Origin: Bacteroidota bacterium | GTDB lineage: Bacteria; Bacteroidota; Bacteroidia; B-17B0; Aurantibacillaceae | Reading direction: 5' to 3' | DNA length: 64,000 nucleotides | Assembly (NCBI GenBank): GCA_013297775.1 | Contig: JAAFIL010000010.1 | Span: 1 to 64,000, forward strand | Shown: piece by piece, positions 52,376 to 60,985 of the stretch | Layout: each line of letters starts with the position of its first letter | How positions within the stretch are numbered: the first letter of the stretch is position 1 | Made by a program: the position numbers and the translations under genes | Notes under the pieces: generated by a model | The model's input: the letters and a program-made list of their open reading frames with translations, nothing else | Told to the model about the DNA's origin: nothing | Database searches by the model: none

Positions 52376-54310
52376 TTAGGCTTTACGTTGTAATTGCGCT
52401 TCTAAGTGGGTAATTAATTCTACGGTATCTTGATATACCTTATTCAAATTGCCGCTTACCGCTCCAGGTGCATATTTGGCGTACTCGCAAGTATCAAGGG
52501 TCGAAAAAATAGTTTGTTGCAGAGGCACTTCTACATTTTTGGTTAGCAATTGGGCTTTAATAGTTTCTTTCGATAAATCGGAAATAGGAATAGTTAGTTT
52601 ACGGCTGAGGTAATGATTAAGTGCCGTTAAAATTTCGGTGTAAAAAATATCTTTATGGCCAGCTTTCATTTGCTTTTCGGCTTGGCTTAATTGTTGGCGG
52701 GCTAATTTACCAGCCTTGCGTTCGTTTACCAACGCCATGTTGCTATTGGCAATAAGATATTTACGTCTGAGCAAAATAACAGCTACCAAACCCAAAGGAC
52801 TTAATAGCAATAACGCTAAATGTAAAAACGAATTGAAAAATTCATTGGCTTGTTTATTCAATTCAAAGTTTCCTTTTTTAATATAACGAATGTCGTTTTC
52901 CGTTTCTTTAACTTCGGTTTTAGAAGGGGTAGAAATGGTAGCCACGGCATTAGGGTCGCCTGGTAAAACTTGGATATTAATACTAGAAGCGGGTAGGGTA
53001 ACGTATTGCGCCGTTTCGGGATTAAAGTAAGAGAAGGTTAAATCATCTAATTGAAAACTACCTTCTTCGCGCGGAATGATAAGGTAATCAAAACTTTTAG
53101 AGCCGCTAACGCCACCCGCCGTGCTAATGTTTTCATTTATTTTGGGATCATACACTTCAAAACTTTCGGGTAAATTTAACCGAGGGGCATCAATTAATTT
53201 TAAATTACCTTTCCCGTTTATGGCTATTTTAAGGTTGAGGGCATCGTTGGCTTTAATGCTTTGTTTGTTAGATTCTACCTTATAAGAAAAATTACCAACG
53301 GCACCATTAAAATTGGCAGGTTTACCAAGTTCGGGCAGTTCCATTACCGTAATTTTAACGGGCTTACTTTTTATTTTTGCAATCACATCTTCGTAGCCAC
53401 CATTGCCAAAAAACTGTTCAAAAATATTGCGAGGTTTGCGGTTAGAGGCTTTTCTAACCACCAATTCTAAATCGGTGGACTCAACGGTTAACTCGCCACT
53501 TTTGGTAGGAAACGCAAAGGTTTTGCTGTATTCAAAACTCACGTAAGTTACACCTTCTACATTTTCTTGTTTGGCTTGTATCTGCGCATTTTTATCTTGT
53601 TGTTGCGTCCAAAAACCCGAGTAAGATGGAATTTTGGCATCTTTTATACCCACCACATCGTAACGCGAATAAATTTTTTGAGTAATGGTAATTTGTTCGC
53701 CTTGGTAACATTTCGTTTTGCTAACAAACGTTCTAAAAAAAACTTCATCGCCACCAATTTTACTTTTATAAGCGGCTTTATTTTCTTCTTCGCTATTGCC
53801 AGAGGTGTTAACGTTTCCTTTTACAGCTTCGATGCTAATGGGGTTAGATGCTATTTTTTGATTACCCGAAACAATGGTTGCTGGTCCAATATTAAACTTA
53901 CCTTCTTTTTTAGGCACTAAGCCATACGAAATAATTAATTGCTGCGACACGGCGCCGTTAACAACCTGTATGCTCGAACTTTGGTTAGGTCCCGAAACAA
54001 CATCAAAATCACTTAAATTAGGCGGCGTAAAATTAGCGGCTTGAACCGAAATGGTAAACATCAATTCAAAAGGTGTACCAACTTGAACTTTTTTGCTACT
54101 TACTTGCGCACTAAAACCTTGGCTAAACGCGGTTAACGCCGAGGTAACACCCATCCACAGCACCAAAAACTTTAACAAAAATGGTAAGTTGAATGTAAAA
54201 AAACGACTTAGAAAAAAAGCGTGCGGGTGTTGCTTACTAAACGCAACAGCTCTAAAAGAATGGATGCTATGAGAAGTTGTTCGCACAGATTTTAAAGTTA
54301 TCACTTCCAA
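52376..54310 (-). CDS. batD: BatD, large secreted Bat protein
   Basis: About 600-644 aa. The mature part starts near AFSQGFSAQVSSKKVQVGTP and contains three tandem BatD (oxygen-tolerance) Ig-like repeats, with FFRTFVSKTKCYQGEQITIT and LNLKIAINGKGNLKLIDAPR. A membrane segment near 505-525 is followed by a cytoplasmic helical tail. The start is uncertain: the coordinates use a TTG at 54310, but the signal peptide (FNLPFLLKFLVLWMGVTSAL) suggests a later TTG or GTG near 54180. It sits between batC and batE. Confidence 0.85.
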   Translation of the reverse strand: MEVITLKSVRTTSHSIHSFRAVAFSKQHPHAFFLSRFFTFNLPFLLKFLVLWMGVTSALTAFSQGFSAQVSSKKVQVGTPFELMFTISVQAANFTPPNLSDFDVVSGPNQSSSIQVVNGAVSQQLIISYGLVPKKEGKFNIGPATIVSGNQKIASNPISIEAVKGNVNTSGNSEEENKAAYKSKIGGDEVFFRTFVSKTKCYQGEQITITQKIYSRYDVVGIKDAKIPSYSGFWTQQQDKNAQIQAKQENVEGVTYVSFEYSKTFAFPTKSGELTVESTDLELVVRKASNRKPRNIFEQFFGNGGYEDVIAKIKSKPVKITVMELPELGKPANFNGAVGNFSYKVESNKQSIKANDALNLKIAINGKGNLKLIDAPRLNLPESFEVYDPKINENISTAGGVSGSKSFDYLIIPREEGSFQLDDLTFSYFNPETAQYVTLPASSINIQVLPGDPNAVATISTPSKTEVKETENDIRYIKKGNFELNKQANEFFNSFLHLALLLLSPLGLVAVILLRRKYLIANSNMALVNERKAGKLARQQLSQAEKQMKAGHKDIFYTEILTALNHYLSRKLTIPISDLSKETIKAQLLTKNVEVPLQQTIFSTLDTCEYAKYAPGAVSGNLNKVYQDTVELITHLEAQLQRKA

Positions 54311-54347
54311 TTCGCTCTTAAAATAGGTTTAACATTATTTACCAACA

Positions 54348-55046
54348 CTACCAATCTTTTTCAGGGGTTGATTTCATGGGATCGCCTTTTATTTTTTTGC
54401 CATCCCTAATTTTCTTTTCTGCATTTTTTAATGCGGCTAACATGCGCTCTGCATCTTCTTTTTTCATTTGCGGCTGTTGCTGCTTTTGTTGTTGCTGTTG
54501 TTGATCGTTGCCGCCACCGCCGCCTTTTTTATCTTCGGGGGGCAAATGTTTTAAAGCATAAGCTAAGTTGTAACGGGTTTCTTCGTCCTTACTGTTTAAC
54601 TTCAATGCTTTCTTATAATACTCAATGGCTTTTTTATAATCCTTTTTTAAAAGCTGACAGTTGCCCGCATTGTGCAAGGCTTTTTGCATGGTATCTTTAT
54701 CGTTTATACTTTGCGCAACAATATCAAACTGTGCCGTGGCTTCATCAAACATAGTGGCCGCCAGCGTATCGCGCTTGTCTTCCATATTAGGCGGTAAAGA
54801 CACTTGTTTATCTTTCATTAATTTTGCCGTGCGGTAAATAGTATTGCCTAGGTTATAATTTGCTTTTTTAAAATCACTTTTTTCTTTAAGGGCTTGGTTA
54901 TACGACATGGCTGCTTCTGCCCATTTACCATCGCGGTACTTGTTATTGCCATCGTAGGTGTTTCTAGCTTCCTCTTGCGCTAAGGCGCAAAGCGGTAAAC
55001 ACCCCATTAAACTGCCCCAAATGGGTAACATAAAATTAAGACGCAT
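54348..55046 (-). CDS. batC: BatC, TPR protein
   Basis: About 232 aa from the ATG at 55046. Signal peptide (~1-22), a TPR at about 28-65 (YDGNNKYRDGKWAEAAMSYN), an insert, and two more TPRs (about 118-165, YKKAIEYYKKALKLNSKDEE). A Gly/Gln-rich linker (GGGGGNDQQQQQQKQQQPQM) precedes a charged C-terminus. It is a periplasmic partner of the VWA proteins BatA and BatB. It overlaps batB by about ten bases. Confidence 0.82.
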   Translation of the reverse strand: MRLNFMLPIWGSLMGCLPLCALAQEEARNTYDGNNKYRDGKWAEAAMSYNQALKEKSDFKKANYNLGNTIYRTAKLMKDKQVSLPPNMEDKRDTLAATMFDEATAQFDIVAQSINDKDTMQKALHNAGNCQLLKKDYKKAIEYYKKALKLNSKDEETRYNLAYALKHLPPEDKKGGGGGNDQQQQQQKQQQPQMKKEDAERMLAALKNAEKKIRDGKKIKGDPMKSTPEKDW

Positions 55047-56073
55047 TTCCAAACAGATTTAATTTTTTATACCAATTACTAATACGCTCGCTAATGATAA
55101 ATTCGATTACCAAAAGCAATAATGCCAAGGCTACAAACCATTGAAATTGATCTTCGTAATCGGTGTACATTTTGCTTTCAAATTGTTTTTTATCGAGTTC
55201 GTTAATTTTATCGAGCACTGCATTTAAGCCAATGTCGGTATTGCTGGCTTGCACAAATGCGCCGTTGCCTTTGGCTGCAATTTCTTTTAATAAATCTACA
55301 TTTAGTTTCGAGATAATGGTAGCTCCTTGTTTATCTAATTTATAACCAGCCAAACGCCCGTTTACAAAATTCGGAATCGGATTACCTTTCACCGAGCCAA
55401 TGCCAATGGTGTTAATCATAATGCCCGCTTTGGCCGCTTCATCGGCTGCTTCTAAGGCTTCTTCTTCGTGGTTTTCGCCATCGGTTATTAAAACAATAGC
55501 TCGGTTTTTTCCTTTATCGTCGGCAAAACTTTCGGTGCCTTTGCGTAAAGCAGCAGCCAAATTAGTACCCTGTACAGGAACAATTTCGGTAGAGATGCTA
55601 CTCATAAATAATTTAGCAGCGGTATAATCGGTGGTAATAGGAACTTGCACATAAGCCTCTCCAGCAAAAATAACTAAACCCAAACGGTCGCCCTCTAAAC
55701 GGTCTATCATTTTTTCGAGGGCAATTTTAGCACGTTCTAAACGATTGGGTGTTAAATCTTGCGTTAGCATACTGCGGCTTACATCTAAACACACAATAAT
55801 ATCGGCACCTTCGCGCTTTACTTCTTTCATTTTACTGCCCGTTTGTAAATTACACAAGGCCAACACTACCGATATAAAGGCTAAAGAAAATAAACAAAAC
55901 TTAAGAATACGTTTCGTTTTAGACGAGTTGGGTACTAATTGATTAACCAATTGAAAATCGCCCACTTTTTTTAAACGCCGTTTACGACTTACCAGTTGCC
56001 AAATAAAAAGCACCAAAAACAACGGAATGGCCAGCAAACCGTAAAAGTAAAGGATATGTTCAAATTTAAACAT
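55036..56073 (-). CDS. batB: BatB, membrane-anchored VWA-domain protein
   Basis: 345 aa. An N-terminal membrane segment pair (about 8-25, 58-75), a von Willebrand A domain with the metal-ion site DVSRSM (about 96-101) in IIVCLDVSRSMLTQDL, TNLAAAL and VLITDGENHEE, and a C-terminal membrane segment (LALLLLVIEFIISERI). The ATG overlaps the batA stop by one base (TAATG). The family forms a metal-dependent membrane complex with BatA. Confidence 0.9.
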   Translation of the reverse strand: MFKFEHILYFYGLLAIPLFLVLFIWQLVSRKRRLKKVGDFQLVNQLVPNSSKTKRILKFCLFSLAFISVVLALCNLQTGSKMKEVKREGADIIVCLDVSRSMLTQDLTPNRLERAKIALEKMIDRLEGDRLGLVIFAGEAYVQVPITTDYTAAKLFMSSISTEIVPVQGTNLAAALRKGTESFADDKGKNRAIVLITDGENHEEEALEAADEAAKAGIMINTIGIGSVKGNPIPNFVNGRLAGYKLDKQGATIISKLNVDLLKEIAAKGNGAFVQASNTDIGLNAVLDKINELDKKQFESKMYTDYEDQFQWFVALALLLLVIEFIISERISNWYKKLNLFGNAS

Positions 56074-57083
56074 TAAGGAATGCTTCTAAAAATAGTTTTG
56101 CGTAATATAAATTCTAACAACAAGAGCAAGGCCGCCGCCAATACCAAGGGTAAAAAACGTTCGGCTTTGTTACTAAAACTTTGTTCGCTAATAATGGTTT
56201 TTTCCATGCGGTCAATTTCTCGGTAAATATTAACCAAGGCATCTTTGTTCGTCGCTCTAAAATATTTTCCGCCAGTTAATTCCGATATTCGGCTCATCAC
56301 CGATTCATCAATTTCTACATCTATATAATCGTATTCCATTTCGCCTCCAGGCAATTGCGCCACAGGCATTAAGGCTTTTCCTTTAGTACCAACGCCAATG
56401 GTGTAAACCCTTACGTTATACGTTTTCGCAATATCGCCAGCGGTTAAAGGCGCCACCTCTCCCATGTTGTTAACCCCATCACTAATTAAAATCACAACTT
56501 TGCTTTTGGCTTTGCTATCTTTAATACGCGCTACGGCTGTGGCCAAGCCCGAGCCAATGGCAGTCCCTTGGTCAACCATACCTGCTTTAATAGGTGACAC
56601 CAAATTTTTAAGTACTTTATGATCGGTTGTTAATGGGCATTGGGTAAACGCTTCGCCACCAAACACCACTAAACCCAAGCGGTCGTTAGGGCGTGCTTCA
56701 ATAAAATCAAGAAGCACCTCTTTAGCCACTTCCATGCGATTGGGTTTAAAATCTTTCGCTAACATCGAAAACGAACAATCCATGCTAATAACAATATCTA
56801 TGCCCTCTGTTTTACTGTCTTTCCAACTGCTGCGCGATTGTGGTCGAGCTAAAGCCGTTATCAATAAAGCTAAAGCCCCAAAACGAAATAGGGGTAAGCT
56901 ATGCCGCCACTTGGCGCGAGCACTTCCTTTTATCCCTTTCAAATTAGAGAACGACGAAAAATGAAACTCACCCTCGTAACGTTTGGCGCGCCATATATAC
57001 CAAGCCGCTAAAATGGGAATACAAAGCATTAACCAAAACCAATGTTTCTCGGCAAACTGTATGTCAGAAAAATAGTTAAGCAT
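56073..57083 (-). CDS. batA: BatA, membrane-anchored VWA-domain protein
   Basis: 336 aa. N-terminal membrane segments (about 15-30, 68-82), a VWA domain with the MIDAS motif DCSFSM (about 101-106) in IVISMDCSFSMLAKDF, GTAIGSGLA, and LISDGVNNMGEVAP, then a C-terminal membrane segment. It is paired with BatB, with about the same architecture. It starts 3 bases downstream of the BatD-like gene. Confidence 0.9.
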   Translation of the reverse strand: MLNYFSDIQFAEKHWFWLMLCIPILAAWYIWRAKRYEGEFHFSSFSNLKGIKGSARAKWRHSLPLFRFGALALLITALARPQSRSSWKDSKTEGIDIVISMDCSFSMLAKDFKPNRMEVAKEVLLDFIEARPNDRLGLVVFGGEAFTQCPLTTDHKVLKNLVSPIKAGMVDQGTAIGSGLATAVARIKDSKAKSKVVILISDGVNNMGEVAPLTAGDIAKTYNVRVYTIGVGTKGKALMPVAQLPGGEMEYDYIDVEIDESVMSRISELTGGKYFRATNKDALVNIYREIDRMEKTIISEQSFSNKAERFLPLVLAAALLLLLEFILRKTIFRSIP

Positions 57084-57086
57084 ACC

Positions 57087-58100
57087 TTACGATTGAACAG
57101 GGTTAGGAGGGTTAATAGGCGGTGCATCGGGGCTTAGCGTTATTTCTTCTTCACGCTTTGTGCCATTCACAAAGTCGAACGCATTTTGAAGTGTAAATTC
57201 ATGTTCGGCTTCAATCGGATTCATTTTTGCAAACTTCACCAAATCGGAGAGTTGAAGTAATTGTTGTAGTTTTTCTTTGCTAACGCCATCTACTACTTGG
57301 CTACGAAATGCCAACATAATTTCGTCGGTTGTGCTTTCTAAGGCAAATACGCCATAACGTTCCTCAATGTATAAGCGCACCGCATCCGAAATTTGCGAGT
57401 AGTATTCTTTGATTTTACCTTCTTTCCAAATTTTTTCAGCTTTAATGGTTTCGAGTGTTGCTAAAGCCGTAATGTGCGCTGGCACTTTAGGTTTAACAGG
57501 TTCGGTTATTATTTTATTAGAACGGCGCGTGAAATAAATCGTTAGAATAATAATGATGGCGATAATTAATAAACCAGCTGCGCTATAATAAACGTAATGG
57601 ATGTACCATTTCCAATTAAAAGGTTCTTCAAAAATAGGTTTAATATCTTTTAGCTTGGCTTCGCTGCTATCGGTGGCCACGGTGTGTACTTCTAACAAAA
57701 GGGCTTCCGTTAATAAAGGATGTGCGGAGTCTCCATTTAAAATAAACTTAAACGGCGGCAAGGCAAAATAGCCGCTATCGTAAGCACTAATGGTAAACTT
57801 TTGATGTTGTTGAATAATGGAAGGTTGATTTTTATCCGGAATCATGGTATCAACGGGCCAGCTTTCAATCACCTCTACCTTACTAATAATGGTATCTACA
57901 ATTTCGGGCCATTGGAGTTTAAAATTTTTAACTGCGTTGGCATCGTAAGTAACGTATAAATCCAATCGCACGGGTTCGCCAATTCTAATTTTAGAAGAGT
58001 CTATCACGGCGGCTACCCTCACATCTTGCGCGAAAGATGCTGACAAACACAGCAGGCACAGCCAGATCAAACCAATCCATTTTAGAGCCTTTACTACCAT
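57087..58100 (-). CDS. BatD-like/DUF4381-like membrane protein of the Bat operon
   Basis: 337 aa. Signal peptide (~1-24), an Ig-like periplasmic domain (about 26-160, IRIGEPVRLDLYVTYDANAV, FKLQWPEIVDTII), a membrane segment (about 171-193), and a cytoplasmic helical domain (KEYYSQISDAVRLYIEERYG, VFALESTTDEIMLAF), which resembles the tail of DUF4381 proteins. It occupies the usual place between the DUF58 protein and BatA and overlaps neither. I am confident of the operon position and moderately of the family. Confidence 0.72.
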   Translation of the reverse strand: MVVKALKWIGLIWLCLLCLSASFAQDVRVAAVIDSSKIRIGEPVRLDLYVTYDANAVKNFKLQWPEIVDTIISKVEVIESWPVDTMIPDKNQPSIIQQHQKFTISAYDSGYFALPPFKFILNGDSAHPLLTEALLLEVHTVATDSSEAKLKDIKPIFEEPFNWKWYIHYVYYSAAGLLIIAIIIILTIYFTRRSNKIITEPVKPKVPAHITALATLETIKAEKIWKEGKIKEYYSQISDAVRLYIEERYGVFALESTTDEIMLAFRSQVVDGVSKEKLQQLLQLSDLVKFAKMNPIEAEHEFTLQNAFDFVNGTKREEEITLSPDAPPINPPNPVQS

Positions 58101-58101
58101 A

Positions 58102-58968
58102 CTAGCGGTTTTTAAATAAGTTCATAAGTGGTTTAATATAGCTTTCGTGTGTGTAAATAGAAGTGGTGTCAATGCCGCTTCTACTAAATACTTCTTTTAA
58201 GTTGGCATCTGTTTTTAACTGATTGGCTTTAAATTGGGTTCTAAATTTTTTACTCGATGTGTCCACCCACAAGATGTTGCCACTTTCGTTGTCTTTTAAT
58301 TTTACTAAACCAATATTTGGGATTTCGTTTTCCGTTTTATCAATAATACGCAAAGCCACCACATCGTGTTTTTTATTGGCAATTTTAAGCGCATCGGCAA
58401 AAGGCAATTCGGTTTGAAAATCGCTAATTAAAAAAACAACGCTCCGTTTTTTAATTACGTTGGTCATGTATTTTAAAGCCACTTCAAGGTTGGTGTTTAC
58501 ATTGTCGGGTTTAAATTCTATCAACTCTCGAATGATGCGTAAAATATGCGATTTCCCTTTTTTAGGTGGAATAAATTTCTCGATTTTATCGCTAAAAAAA
58601 ATAACACCGATTTTATCATTATTTTGCGAAGCACTAAACGCTACAACCGCACAAAGTTCGGTAATTAAATCTTGCTTAAATTGTTTTTGTGTGCCAAATA
58701 ATCCACTTGCGCTAACGTCCACTAACAACACCACACTTAACTCGCGTTCTTCTTCAAACACTTTTACATAAGGCGCGTTAAAGCGTGCGGTTACATTCCA
58801 ATCTATGGTGCGCACATCATCGCCAGGCATATACTCGCGCACTTCCGAAAAAGCCATGCCTCGTCCTTTAAACGCCGAGTGGTATTCACCAGAAAAAATC
58901 TGTGAACTTAGACCGCGGGTCTTAATTTCGATTTTACGAACTTTTTTTAATAATGCCGATGTTTCCAA
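58102..58968 (-). CDS. DUF58 family protein of the MoxR/Bat operon
   Basis: 288 aa. Opening METSALLKKVRKIEIKTRGL fits the family's usual start, so I accept the TTG start. Then IFSGEYHSAFKGRGMAFSEV, REYMPGDDVRTIDWNVTAR (the DUF58 signature), and a VWA-like core with LLVDVSASG (DxSxS). It is a cytoplasmic partner of MoxR-type ATPases, thought to help assemble metal-containing complexes. It follows moxR by 109 bases and is one base from the next gene. Confidence 0.9.
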   Translation of the reverse strand: METSALLKKVRKIEIKTRGLSSQIFSGEYHSAFKGRGMAFSEVREYMPGDDVRTIDWNVTARFNAPYVKVFEEERELSVVLLVDVSASGLFGTQKQFKQDLITELCAVVAFSASQNNDKIGVIFFSDKIEKFIPPKKGKSHILRIIRELIEFKPDNVNTNLEVALKYMTNVIKKRSVVFLISDFQTELPFADALKIANKKHDVVALRIIDKTENEIPNIGLVKLKDNESGNILWVDTSSKKFRTQFKANQLKTDANLKEVFSRSGIDTTSIYTHESYIKPLMNLFKNR

Positions 58969-59077
58969 TTTTAATTTAAAATGTTTTCGTGGGTTTAAAA
59001 CACAAGACCTAAAATTTATTTTTTAGAACGAAGCTGGTTTAAGCACTTATTGAAAATTTCTTATCCCTCTAAAAAGG

Positions 59078-60067
59078 TTAAGGCACTTCAACGGTGTTTA
59101 AAATTTCGGTTACAATGTTTTCCGAAGTTATATTTTCGGCTTCGGCTTCGTAGGTTAAACCAACTCTATGGCGCATCACATCTAAACAAACCGCACGCAC
59201 ATCTTCGGGTATAACGTAACCTCTGCGCTTAATAAACGCATACGCTTTAGCTGCCAAAGCCAGATTAATGGATGCACGCGGCGAGCCACCGTACGAAATT
59301 AATCCTTCAAACTTTTGTAATTTATAATCTTTAGGATAGCGCGATGCAAATACGATGTCAACAATATACCGTTCAATTTTCTCATCCATGTAAACGTCTT
59401 TCACAACGGCACGGGCGTTAATAATATCTTCGGGTTTTAAAACGCTATTAGGCACAGGCATGCCCGTTGGCGAAATGTTAGAGGCAATAATTTTACGTTC
59501 TTCGTCTTTGGTAGGATAACCAATTACAATCTTTAACATAAAACGATCCATTTGCGCTTCGGGTAGGGGATAAGTACCCTCTTGCTCAACCGGATTTTGT
59601 GTGGCTAATACTAAAAATGGATTGGGCAATTTAAACGTTTGGTCGCCAATGGTTACTTGCTTTTCTTGCATGGCTTCGAGCAATGCCGATTGCACTTTGG
59701 CTGGCGCGCGGTTAATTTCGTCGGCCAACACAAAATTGGCAAAAATAGGCCCTTTGCGAATACTAAATTGCTCTTGTTTTTGATTATAAATCATGGTGCC
59801 AATAACATCGGCTGGTAATAAATCGGGGGTAAACTGAATACGCGAAAATTGAGCATCTACGCACTTGGCCAGCGTATTAATGGCTAGGGTTTTAGCCAAG
59901 CCGGGTACGCCTTCTAGTAAAATGTGTCCGTTACTTAATAAACCAATCATGAGGCGTTCCACCATGTGTTTTTGCCCAACAATAACCTTGTCCATTTCAA
60001 ACGTTAGCATTTCGACAAAGGCACTTTCTCGTTGAATGCGTTCATTAATTTGAGCTATATCAATCAT
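59078..60067 (-). CDS. moxR: MoxR-family AAA+ ATPase
   Basis: 329 aa. AAA+ chaperone-like ATPase: Walker A GVPGLAKT (about 54-61), Walker B VLADEINRAP (about 112-121), sensor 1 LATQNPVEQEGTYPLPEAQM (about 152-171) and DRFMLKI. It heads the leftward Bat operon, and such ATPases fold or activate VWA-domain proteins such as BatA and BatB. The long intergenic region upstream (60068-60985) must hold its promoter. Confidence 0.94.
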   Translation of the reverse strand: MIDIAQINERIQRESAFVEMLTFEMDKVIVGQKHMVERLMIGLLSNGHILLEGVPGLAKTLAINTLAKCVDAQFSRIQFTPDLLPADVIGTMIYNQKQEQFSIRKGPIFANFVLADEINRAPAKVQSALLEAMQEKQVTIGDQTFKLPNPFLVLATQNPVEQEGTYPLPEAQMDRFMLKIVIGYPTKDEERKIIASNISPTGMPVPNSVLKPEDIINARAVVKDVYMDEKIERYIVDIVFASRYPKDYKLQKFEGLISYGGSPRASINLALAAKAYAFIKRRGYVIPEDVRAVCLDVMRHRVGLTYEAEAENITSENIVTEILNTVEVP

Positions 60068-60229
60068 ACTTTTTTAATTATTATCAAAATAGGTTGTAAA
60101 TATAGTAATGGTGCGGGTTTGAGGTATTTGATGGGGTGTTAAAGAATGTTAACCTCAAAGGCATTGGGTTCACAAAAAAAGCTAAGTAAATAGCGTTTAG
60201 TAAACCTTAGATGAAGCTAACGAAGCTTA

Positions 60230-60470
60230 TTTTTAGGCCGTGCCCCCTGTAAAGTTTATGGGTAAATAGGGAATCATTTAAACTATTCATTTTAGCTAAC
60301 GTAGAGTTCTATGAAGGGGTCGGGCTTTACGCTTTAGCTGCTTGGTCTTTTGCTACACCTGCTGCGGCGTGCGGGGTCTTCGTGCCTCAGCCTCCACAGC
60401 TCGCGCAGGTGTTCGCAAAAGCCCTTCGCAGGCTGCCGCTTCAATCCCTCACGGATAGGAAAGATTGTGG
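60230..60470. repeat. GC-rich structured repeat element
   Basis: A patch far richer in GC than its surroundings. CTTTTGC (60347-60353) pairs with GCAAAAG (60415-60421), and ACACCTGC (60355-60362) pairs with GCAGGTGT (60405-60412). The flanks GGGGTCGGGCTTTACGC and GCCGCTTCAATCCCTCACGG remind me of a conserved pair of ends I associate with a widespread Bacteroidota intergenic repeat; that is memory, not a search. Confidence 0.5.
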
Positions 60471-60572
60471 TGGTTTGGAGATGTATTTTATGTAATGCCG
60501 TTTGTACATACAAAATAGCCCAATCTTTAAGGGTTTTTTATGGGGCTTTTTTATAAATTTATATGGCATGTG

Positions 60573-60734
60573 ATACTAATATCGGTTCTAAAAGATACAA
60601 GTCGAACCAGAATTATTTTTCTTTTAGGCGACGAAAAAATTATAGGCGTAGCAAGGTCTCTGGGTATAATTTTTGAGGAAGTATAAGAGAAAAAGAAACT
60701 GGGTCAACTTATCTTTTAGAAATGATGTTGGTAT
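60573..60734 (+). repeat. 161-bp hairpin repeat, copy 4 (MITE-like)
   Basis: Same unit and orientation as copies 2 and 3, with small changes (ATACTAATATC at the left end, AAGGTCTCTGGG in the centre, which weakens the central stem). It lies in the moxR/sduA gap. Confidence 0.86.
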
Positions 60735-60985
60735 GAGTGCCATTCATAAAAAATAATTAGCGTGTTTGAAGTACTAATAACTTTTTATTATTATATTTAA
60801 TTAACTAGTTGTACTCATGTAATGGCAGAAGCAAAGTTTAACCAAAAGTGTAAAAAAATAACTCGGAGAAATGATGAAACCGAAAACATCTAAATGGCTA
60901 CAAGTTGAAGTACGTGTGTTGTGTTGTTGCTTTAAAAGGTGTTTATATAATGGTTATCTGTAAGCCTTAAAAAAACGACAATCAA

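Larger units (their letters stand above)
60068..60985. other. 918-base divergent intergenic region with two repeat elements
   Basis: Between divergent moxR and sduA. It contains the GC-rich structured element (60230-60470), copy 4 of the 161-bp hairpin (60573-60734), and AT-rich sequence before sduA. No gene is convincing; a short frame at 60350-60556 is made only by the GC-rich element. This is where the core genome on the left meets the defence genes on the right. Confidence 0.6.

Noticed and set aside
60350-60556. 68-codon plus-strand frame
   Set aside because: It lies within the GC-rich hairpin element, with a Cys/Arg/Ser-rich product expected from such sequence.
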